The notes under the pieces were generated by a model. That model was not told the origin of the DNA. It saw nothing but the letters and a program-made list of their open reading frames with translations, and searched no databases. Source: Muribaculaceae bacterium (GTDB lineage Bacteria > Bacteroidota > Bacteroidia > Bacteroidales > Muribaculaceae). Taken from it: a DNA stretch of 8,869 nucleotides. The position numbers were made by a program, and so were the translations under genes. Positions 1 through 4,357 of this stretch are shown in pieces; the first letter of the stretch is position 1; the number at the start of each line of letters is the position of its first letter. The stretch lies in contig JAFYCU010000168.1 of assembly GCA_017545095.1 (NCBI GenBank), positions 1-8,869 of the forward strand, written 5' to 3'.

Positions 1-153
1 AAAGATGCGCAGGTCAAGGCCATCAGAACTCTGAAAAACGGGCGAAGCGCCTTCTCCTACTTTAAGTATGGACTTGATGAAATCACATGCTATCTGCTTA
101 AAGGTAAGAAATACAGCAATTTCGACATCTTTAAAATTTTGTCATGTACTTAA
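1..153 (+). CDS. C-terminal fragment of probable IS4-type transposase
   Basis: The reading frame is open from the first base and ends at TAA 151-153, giving about 50 residues that enter from the left edge. The fragment contains RTLKNGRSAFSYFKYGLDEI and ends FKILSCT. From memory of the family, this layout (basic loop, F-x-YGL-[DE] helix, then a final F-[KQ]-F/I-LSCT) is how Bacteroidales IS4-type DDE transposases with an N-terminal DUF4372 domain end. The catalytic DDE residues lie outside the window, so activity cannot be judged. The gene converges on the ATPase gene that stops at 207. The right end of the element should lie in 154-206, but I could not define an inverted repeat there with only one end visible. 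The alternative is the tail of an unrelated protein. Confidence 0.55.
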   Translation, partial: KDAQVKAIRTLKNGRSAFSYFKYGLDEITCYLLKGKKYSNFDIFKILSCT

Positions 154-206
154 TCCTTTTAGTCTAAAACACCCACACAAAACGTTACAGAGCCAAAATA
201 TTATTA

Positions 207-1544
207 TCACACCGCTGTCAGCAGAAATGCCATGTATAGCGGCAGGGTGAGCAGCTTTTCCTTTCTGCCGATGTTGTAGTCACCCAGTTTGATGGCACTA
301 TCGACGTGGTATTTGTCGGGGTGACTCAGCACGGTGCGCATCGACTTGGCATTGCCCGTCGAGGCCTTGCATTCCACGGGGGTGCATTTGCCCTTGTAAC
401 GGATAAGAAAGTCAAGCTCCACACCGCCGTCTTTGTGGTAGTAGTAAAGCTTCCGACCCATTTTCCCAAAGATGTCGGCCACAAGGTTTTCGGTAATGAC
501 CCCTTTATAGGTGAGCAGGTCGCCCTGCAATATGCTTGATTGGGTGCCATCCTCCAGCATCGATATGAGCAAACCAATGTCGGCCATATACACTTTAAAC
601 TCACTCTGGATTCGGTTGCCATCAAGCGGCAGCTCGGTCGTGAGTGTGTTGTAGCAGCGACGGATAATGCCGGCATCCTCAATCCATTGCAGACTTCCCG
701 CATAGTCGCGTCCTCGGCCTCCAGGGCGAATCACGGCGTAACTGAATTTCTTGTACTCACGTGCCAGTTGTGCGGGTATCGACTCAAAGCATTCACGTAT
801 TCGGGGTTTGTCGGCAGCGGTGGCATACTTCACCATGTCTGATTTATAATCATCCACGATGCGGCGCTGCACTGCGAGCACCTTTCCAATCTGTTTCGTT
901 TCCATGAACGTGCTTACAACCTCGGGCATGCCGCCCACCACAATATACTGTAGAAGCAGTTCGCGGAACCTGTTGTGAATGGCTTCGTCAACAGGTGTTT
1001 CACTTTCCAGGCATTTCTTCACGTACTCAAAGTGGAGGCCTTTCATGCCATTGGCCCAAAGCCATTCTTCAAAGTCCATGGGGTACATGGTGACAATGTC
1101 CTCAAACCCGACCGGGATCGAGGCTTCTTCTTCCTCTTTCTGTTCTTCACGGGTCTTGTAACCGTTAACGCCAAGCAGTGAACCTGTGCAAATCACCTCA
1201 TACCGCCCGTCTAAATGGAAATACTTCAGTGAGCTTCTTGCCTTGGGGCAATCCTGTATCTCATCGAAGATGAAGCAGGTATTTCCCGCTTCCACCTCAA
1301 CACGTGGCATGGCGGCAGTGATGCGCATCACAATCGAGTCCACATCCAAATTTGGCGTGAAAAACTTCTTGTAGTCTGGGTGCTCACGAAAATCCAGATA
1401 CACAACATTTTTAAAATGCTTGTTGGCAAAATCCGTCACACTGCTGGTTTTGCCGCACTGACGAACTCCTTTTACAACAAGAGGTTTGTGAGCAGCGTCT
1501 TCCAACCACGATTGGAGAACCTTTTCAATCTTTCGCTTATACAT
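207..1544 (-). CDS. AAA_14 / DUF4143 family ATPase
   Basis: The protein is a P-loop ATPase of the AAA_14 plus DUF4143 type, common and often multi-copy in Bacteroidales, with unknown cellular role. Numbered from a GTG at 1550, Walker A is GVRQCGKT (28-35), Walker B FIFDEIQ (93-99) and the sensor-like motif CTGSLLG (121-127). GGMPEVV (206-212) opens the region leading into DUF4143. The C-terminal part has E354, GGVELDF (376-381) and PVECKA (391-396), an arrangement like a PD-(D/E)xK nuclease fold. I prefer ATG 1542-1544 (445 aa, MYKRKIEKV) to the GTG at 1550, which adds only two residues and sits against the upstream repeat array. The length of about 445 aa fits an intact member. A -7 box lies at 1675-1682, and the leader between it and the start is the 33-bp repeat array. 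The last ~33 codons have a diverged second copy at 4227-4331. Confidence 0.93.
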   Translation of the reverse strand: MYKRKIEKVLQSWLEDAAHKPLVVKGVRQCGKTSSVTDFANKHFKNVVYLDFREHPDYKKFFTPNLDVDSIVMRITAAMPRVEVEAGNTCFIFDEIQDCPKARSSLKYFHLDGRYEVICTGSLLGVNGYKTREEQKEEEEASIPVGFEDIVTMYPMDFEEWLWANGMKGLHFEYVKKCLESETPVDEAIHNRFRELLLQYIVVGGMPEVVSTFMETKQIGKVLAVQRRIVDDYKSDMVKYATAADKPRIRECFESIPAQLAREYKKFSYAVIRPGGRGRDYAGSLQWIEDAGIIRRCYNTLTTELPLDGNRIQSEFKVYMADIGLLISMLEDGTQSSILQGDLLTYKGVITENLVADIFGKMGRKLYYYHKDGGVELDFLIRYKGKCTPVECKASTGNAKSMRTVLSHPDKYHVDSAIKLGDYNIGRKEKLLTLPLYMAFLLTAV

Positions 1545-1550
1545 GGCCAC

Positions 1551-1682
1551 ACATTTTCATACCGACTTTTCGTCGAGTCACGCACATTTTCATACCGAGT
1601 TTTTGTCGCGTCACGCACATTTTCCTACCGAGTTTTCGGCGAGTCACGCACATTTTCCTACCGACTTTTCGGCGCAAAGGTA
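1551..1682. repeat. 33-bp tandem repeat array in the ATPase leader
   Basis: The motif ACATTTTC recurs at 1551, 1584, 1617 and 1650, exactly 33 bp apart. A fifth, degenerate start lies at 1684 after a 34-bp step. Units differ at few positions, such as CATACC versus CCTACC and GACTTT versus GAGTTT. Because 33 is divisible by three, the array stays open on both strands. On the minus strand it reads as an 11-residue basic repeat (KMCVTRRKLGR-like). Three units can fold a small CCGA-NTTT-TCGG hairpin. The array lies between the predicted -7 box (1675-1682) and the ATPase start codon, so it would form most of the mRNA leader. No spacer-like variable segments exist, so this is not CRISPR. Confidence 0.92.
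1675..1682 (-). promoter_or_regulatory. Candidate Bacteroidetes -7 box for the ATPase gene
   Basis: On the minus strand the bases read TACCTTTG, a full match to the Bacteroidetes -7 consensus TAnnTTTG. It stands at the distal edge of the 33-bp repeats, placing the likely transcription start near 1668 and making the repeat array the 5' leader. No TTTG is found at the usual 19-20 bp spacing further upstream, so the -33 half is weak or absent. Confidence 0.5.
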
Positions 1683-1763
1683 CACATTTTCTTTCAATCC
1701 TCATCATGGCGCGGCGCAAATAATGCTGCGGTTAAGTCTGTTTAACAGTTGGGGCCCCGGCGG

Positions 1764-1795
1764 GTAACTATTCAACTAACGAAATTAAGAGTTAC
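1764..1795. other. Short hairpin upstream of the ATPase promoter region
   Basis: GTAACT (1764-1769) can pair with AGTTAC (1790-1795) around a 20-nt AT-rich loop. It follows a GGGGCCCC stretch (1751-1758). There is no T-run, so it is not a convincing terminator. No gene was found between 1683 and 1830. Confidence 0.3.
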
Positions 1796-1876
1796 ACGGA
1801 CAACGGTTTTATAACATTGTGCGTCAGCAGCCAAGTCGTAGACTTGGCATAGTGCGAAAAATGCGATTAAGTGAGA

Positions 1877-1900
1877 GAAATGTGAGCTTGCTCGCATTTC
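1877..1900. repeat. Hairpin with TT turn inside the REP-like cluster
   Basis: GAAATGTGAGC pairs with GCTCGCATTTC around a TT turn. One T/G position becomes a G-U wobble if transcribed. It lacks the TC-NNN-GA centre of its neighbours, so it may be a different element type. Confidence 0.55.
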
Positions 1901-1923
1901 CGAACGTGAGCATTTTATCCAAA

Positions 1924-1966
1924 CACATTGTGCGGTTCAGTTCATAGAACTGGGCCGCACTGTGTG
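1924..1966. repeat. Long 20-bp stem-loop with G-U wobbles
   Basis: Bases 1924-1943 pair with 1947-1966 around the three-base loop ATA. Only one of 20 positions is a true mismatch (U-U), and three are G-U wobbles. Compatibility through wobbles suggests selection or origin at the RNA or single-strand level rather than a perfect DNA palindrome. It is the longest stem of the 1831-2149 cluster, and its outer arm is repeated inverted at 2099-2109. Confidence 0.75.
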
Positions 1967-2166
1967 AGAGCGAATCTCCCTCGAAATCGCACGTCGGAGA
2001 CGTGCGGTCGTGGTTGCTACCACAACGGCACATCTACGAAGTGCCACTAACAGTACTGACCAGCCGCACACAGTGCGCACCAGCTCTTCGAGCCGGCACG
2101 CACAATGTGTTTCGCACATTACCAGGTCTCCGACCTGGGTTACTGCGAAGGTATATCAAAACTCAA

Positions 2167-2263
2167 AACAACTGAATTTTCTGAAAAATCTGAAATGCTA
2201 TGGCTTTTAAGTAATTTATAATCAATAGATTAAAAATCAGAAATTTCAGAACCTTCAGTTGTT
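2167..2263. repeat. Inverted repeat made of 9-bp CTGAA units
   Basis: The arm 2167-2193 is complementary to 2237-2263 at 23 of 27 positions, with a 43-bp AT-rich centre. Each arm is internally iterated with a 9-bp period: CTGAATTTT, CTGAAAAAT, CTGAAATGC on the plus strand from 2172, and CTGAAGGTT, CTGAAATTT, CTGAT on the minus strand from 2258. It could be a terminator-like fold, a MITE-like remnant with long terminal repeats, or a protein-binding array. The sequence alone does not decide. Confidence 0.75.
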
Positions 2264-2409
2264 AATCCATTTCGGGCAATTATGATACACCTTCCCCGCG
2301 ACACATCCCCCACTTTTGGATTGGGGTCCTCTACGAGGAACAATCTAGGTGAAGTGTCCACTCCTCAGGGTGTCCGTTGACCTGATGGTGAGAAAAACTT
2401 GCCGTTTCG
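2264..2409. other. Non-coding spacer without a recognised gene
   Basis: No persuasive coding frame is seen here. Two small structures stand out: CCCCA (2308-2312) against TGGGG (2322-2326), and TCCTC-TAC-GAGGA (2327-2339), which again has a 3-nt centre closed by C and G. The short plus frame from the ATG at 2283 is about 32 codons and looks like nothing I know. Confidence 0.4.
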
Positions 2410-2440
2410 TTTGCCGTTTACCGAAAAAGTTGTATCTTTG
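2410..2440 (+). promoter_or_regulatory. Strong Bacteroidetes-type promoter for the structured RNA
   Basis: TTTG (2410-2413), a 19-bp spacer and TATCTTTG (2433-2440) match the Bacteroidetes primary sigma consensus (-33 TTTG, -7 TAnnTTTG) at every fixed position. Transcription should begin a few bases after 2440, about where the first hairpin (GTCGGA, 2443-2448) starts. No open reading frame follows directly, which points to a non-coding transcript. Confidence 0.85.
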
Positions 2441-2442
2441 CC

Positions 2443-2676
2443 GTCGGAATCGGGTTATCCCGGCTCCGACCTACATTTTGACACGAAGCGTTATGCGCAC
2501 TCTTGTTGTCTGAGAACGTGAGAAATTTTCAAACAAACGCAAGGGATGTAGCGTGGCGGCTTCCGCGCTATAAGCGTGGACTGCACCCATTATACCCCCT
2601 TTTGCGTTTTAGGTAATTCTCACGACCGTCAGACAACGAGGCGAGGCATAAGCAGCCCACGCTTCGTATTTTGTAG
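2443..2676 (+). ncRNA. Structured non-coding RNA, rod-shaped, 6S RNA-like
   Basis: After the promoter comes a 5' hairpin: GTCGGA (2443-2448) with TCCGAC (2465-2470), and CGGG with CCCG inside. A long nested rod then follows: CTACA (2471-2475) with TGTAG (2672-2676), CGAAGCG (2484-2490) with CGCTTCG (2660-2666), TTATGC (2491-2496) with GCATAA (2646-2651), GTTGTCTGA (2505-2513) with TCAGACAAC (2629-2637), CGTGAGAA (2517-2524) with TTCTCACG (2617-2624), then a 10 by 7 nt internal loop, AAACGCAA (2535-2542) with TTGCGTTT (2602-2609), and a terminal TAGCG/CGCTA, CGG/CCG hairpin (2549-2570). A single rod with a central bubble is the shape of 6S RNA, which holds RNA polymerase. The Rfam Bacteroidales-1 family is another candidate. 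I saw no tmRNA, RNase P or SRP RNA signature. The family assignment is inference; the structure and promoter are direct observations. Confidence 0.7.
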
Positions 2677-2794
2677 TTGCCGCCAGGGCTTGAAATGCGC
2701 TACTGGCATAAAATAGTGAACGCTTAGAGCAAACAAGAGAAAAAACTGCAACCCCTGCCGCAATTCGGCAGACCCCTGCCCGAACTTTGCGGGC
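2676..2794 (+). other. Possible 3' domain or leader segment with paired hairpins
   Basis: GTTGC (2676-2680) can close with GCAAC (2748-2752) around GCCAG/CTGGC (2682-2686, 2703-2707). Two hairpins follow: CTGCCG/CGGCAG (2755-2771) and GCCCG/CGGGC (2778-2794). Each is preceded by the direct repeat ACCCCTGCC, so they look like a duplicated unit. No T-run follows, so transcription may continue toward the gene at 2878. This segment may be the 3' part of the upstream RNA, an attenuator, or the leader of the endonuclease gene. Confidence 0.45.
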
Positions 2795-2877
2795 GGAAAG
2801 GAAAATACGTTAAGAAAAGAACCAAGATTATTAACCGTCCAAAAGGCTTTGCCCTGAGGACATAAACTATTTTTATT

Positions 2878-3915
2878 ATGAATTATTGGTTACACCGAAT
2901 CAAGGGAGGCGACCATGCTTATGAGTATGCTTGGCCGCTGTTGTTCGATCACAATTGGCTGTCGATCGGATGGAGTGATTTTTCTAAAGAGGCTTTTCTT
3001 GCCGATGTGAGGGAAAAAGGCTGCATCGAGGCTATCAATGGATGGATTATAGATAAGTGGGGCGACAGACCCGAGAACTGCCGCAACCGCTGGAATCTCT
3101 ATCGCTTTTTGAAAGATATGAAGCCAGGCGACTGGGTGCTGGTGCCCACGGGGGGCGAGTTCAGTGTGTATGAAATCGTTGACGATGTGATTCTGACCAA
3201 CGAGACTATCGACCGTACGTTGATTGTGGACTGGAACGGCAACAAAGCTGTTTATGAAGAAGGCTACTTGAAGAACGAGAACCATCAGTACATCGACATG
3301 GGGTTCTATCGCAAGGTGAAGCCCATTAAGTTGCACATTCCGCGTGCCGAATATGCCGACGCGGTACTCACCTCGAGGATGAAAATCCGCCTGACCAACG
3401 CCAACATCAACAACCTGAGTGAGTCTATCATTCGTGCCATCGAGCATCGCCCCATCGATCTCAAGGCCGAGGTTATGAAAGACGCAGTGCCCGATTTGCT
3501 GGCTAAGATTAAAAAGCTGGCCGATGATGCTAAGTTTGAGAAGTTGGTGAAGTGGTATCTAAAAGCCATTGGCGCCAACGAAGTGACCGTTCCCAGCAAA
3601 AACGAGTCGCCAACCGAGGAGGGCGATGCCGATGTGGTGGCATATTTCGACAACATCAAGACCGCCATCATGGTGCAGGTGAAGAAGCACAGCGGCACCA
3701 CCGACGAATGGGCCGTGAGTCAGATCAAGGCCTACGAGAAGAACCATCGTTACGGAGGCGACTACATGAACCAGATGTGGGTGGTCTCCACCTGCGAGAA
3801 GTTCAACGAAAAAGCCGAGCGCAAGGCCGATGAGGCCGGCGTGCGGCTAATCAACGGCTTGGAGTTCGCCCGCATGATTCTCGAAGCCGGCCTCCAGGGC
3901 CTGAGCCTGAGCTAA
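2878..3915 (+). CDS. Mrr-type restriction endonuclease (solitary)
   Basis: The protein has 345 residues. The C-terminal third carries the Mrr catalytic layout: a helix FEKLVKWYLKAIGAN (220-234), then GDAD with D252, then a strand ending QVK (Q267, K269). This is the D-(x)n-QxK variant of the PD-(D/E)xK fold used by type IV-like Mrr enzymes, which cut modified DNA. Residues 290-335 (GGDYMNQMWVVST..GVRLINGLEF) match the usual end of that domain, where the protein relocates to a second strand-helix pair. The N-terminal ~155 residues (MNYWLHRIKG, GDWVLVPTGG) resemble EVE/PUA-like modified-base readers, less certainly. No methylase or specificity subunit is adjacent, which fits a modification-dependent enzyme acting alone in phage or foreign DNA defence. 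No clear promoter stands just upstream; only a poor AGGCTTTG occurs at 2844-2851, so the transcript may come from 2410-2440. The start ATG 2878 is the first of the frame. Confidence 0.85.
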   Translation: MNYWLHRIKGGDHAYEYAWPLLFDHNWLSIGWSDFSKEAFLADVREKGCIEAINGWIIDKWGDRPENCRNRWNLYRFLKDMKPGDWVLVPTGGEFSVYEIVDDVILTNETIDRTLIVDWNGNKAVYEEGYLKNENHQYIDMGFYRKVKPIKLHIPRAEYADAVLTSRMKIRLTNANINNLSESIIRAIEHRPIDLKAEVMKDAVPDLLAKIKKLADDAKFEKLVKWYLKAIGANEVTVPSKNESPTEEGDADVVAYFDNIKTAIMVQVKKHSGTTDEWAVSQIKAYEKNHRYGGDYMNQMWVVSTCEKFNEKAERKADEAGVRLINGLEFARMILEAGLQGLSLS

Positions 3916-3928
3916 TAACACTTTTCCC

Positions 3929-3964
3929 CGTGTGCCGCAGAACACCACCGCAATGCGGCACGCG
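3929..3964 (+). terminator. Stem-loop after the endonuclease gene, possible terminator
   Basis: An 11-bp stem pairs 3929-3939 (core GTGCCGCA) with 3954-3964 (core TGCGGCAC), with one G-U wobble and a 14-nt loop. It lies 14 bp after the stop codon. No T-run follows, so termination activity is uncertain. Confidence 0.45.
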
Positions 3965-3986
3965 GTGCTGTGCAAGGAATGAAATC

Positions 3987-4021
3987 AATGCACAATTCAT
4001 AATGCACAATGCACAATTCCG
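3987..4021. repeat. Heptanucleotide tandem array, AATGCAC type
   Basis: Five consecutive 7-mers are AATGCAC, AATTCAT, AATGCAC, AATGCAC and AATTCCG. The period is exact with base changes inside units. The same 7-bp period, with other sequences, occurs at 5819-5853 and 7807-7929. Confidence 0.85.
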
Positions 4022-4060
4022 CGATGCGCAGTTCTCAAAGCAGAAAATGGGCTACATTCT

Positions 4061-4089
4061 CCTCCTTAGGCCTTAGGAGGGGTTAGGGG
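4061..4089. repeat. Dispersed palindrome copy with an internal 7-bp duplication
   Basis: The element CCTCC...GGAGGGG followed by TTAGGGG belongs with the copies at 7763-7786 and 8617-8640. Here CCTTAGG occurs twice in tandem (4064-4070, 4071-4077). Removing one copy restores the usual palindrome with a TTA centre. Confidence 0.65.
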
Positions 4090-4137
4090 ATATAACCCCA
4101 CAAGCACTTGCACATCTTTTCTGACGGCGTGAGACGC

Positions 4138-4174
4138 GGCACCCGCACTGGCTCGTGAGGCCGGGGCGGGTGTC
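4138..4174. other. Strong GC-rich stem-loop in the convergent spacer
   Basis: GGCACCCGC (4138-4146) pairs with GCGGGTGTC (4166-4174) with one G-U wobble. Inside it, CTGGC (4148-4152) pairs with GCCGG (4160-4164) around TCGTGAG. It sits between the ends of the plus-strand endonuclease gene and the minus-strand genes, so it may act as a transcription end on either strand. No T-run is present. Confidence 0.45.
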
Positions 4175-4226
4175 TTTCGGGACATTGTCCAATCATTGGA
4201 GCGATTGCCTCCGCACAACGACGGGG

Positions 4227-4331
4227 CTACGCCGCTGTCAACAGAAAAGTCATGTACAGTGGCAGGGTGAGTAGCTTTTCCTTTCTGCCGATGTTATGGT
4301 TACCTAGTTTGAAGGCACTATCGACATGGTA
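4227..4331 (-). pseudogene. 3' remnant of a second DUF4143 ATPase gene
   Basis: Positions 4231-4330 align without gaps to 211-310, the 3' end of the ATPase gene, at 87 of 100 bases by my count. The minus-strand frame reads YHVDSAFKLGNHNIGRKEKL, continues LLTLPLYMTFLLTAA and ends at TAG 4227-4229. The corresponding intact protein ends LLTLPLYMAFLLTAV. Many differences are synonymous, so the copy diverged while coding and was not made by recent duplication. Similarity ends just before an in-frame TAA (4332-4334), and everything upstream of the last ~34 codons is missing. The break lies about 27 bp from the stop of the 481-aa gene at 4358. Confidence 0.9.
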
Positions 4332-4357
4332 TTATTTGCAATGCGTCACTTGTCGTT

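Larger units (their letters stand above)
1831..2149. repeat. Cluster of REP-like hairpins with TC-NNN-GA centres
   Basis: Six hairpins share a three-base loop closed by TC on the left and GA on the right, while the outer stem sequence differs. They are CCAAGTC-GTA-GACTTGG (1831-1847), CAGTTC-ATA-GAACTG (1938-1952, inside a 20-bp stem at 1924-1966), GCACGTC-GGA-GACGTGC (1989-2005), GGCACATC-TAC-GAAGTGCC (2027-2045, one mismatch), CCAGCTC-TTC-GAGCCGG (2080-2096, one mismatch) and CCAGGTC-TCC-GACCTGG (2122-2138). Flanks are also shared in inverted orientation: GTGCGAAA (1852-1859) against TTTCGCAC (2110-2117), and CACATTGTGCG (1924-1934) against CGCACAATGTG (2099-2109). The last hairpin has an outer TTCGCA/TGCGAA stem (2111-2116, 2144-2149). 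The overall form resembles REP/BIME intergenic elements. No transposase of the RAYT type is in the window. Confidence 0.8.

Noticed and set aside
1545..1550. GTG at 1550 as the ATPase start
   Set aside because: It adds only two residues and abuts the repeat array; the ATG at 1542-1544 is the more usual start.
1551..1682. Possible CRISPR array, because of regularly spaced ~33-bp repeats
   Set aside because: The repeats are directly contiguous with no variable spacers, and no cas genes are present.
1824..2210. Short ORFs on both strands across the REP-like cluster
   Set aside because: They are composed of palindrome repeats, overlap each other on opposite strands and show no protein-like composition.
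2283..2381. Short plus-strand ORF beginning ATGATACAC
   Set aside because: About 32 codons, no recognisable similarity, and it spans small hairpins; not supported as a gene.
2443..2800. tmRNA, RNase P RNA or SRP RNA
   Set aside because: No T-loop/acceptor end or tag ORF, no conserved P4 core, and no SRP GGAA-type apical motif could be found.
4189..4199. CCAATCATTGG small palindrome as a regulatory site
   Set aside because: Too short and unsupported by position; likely chance.
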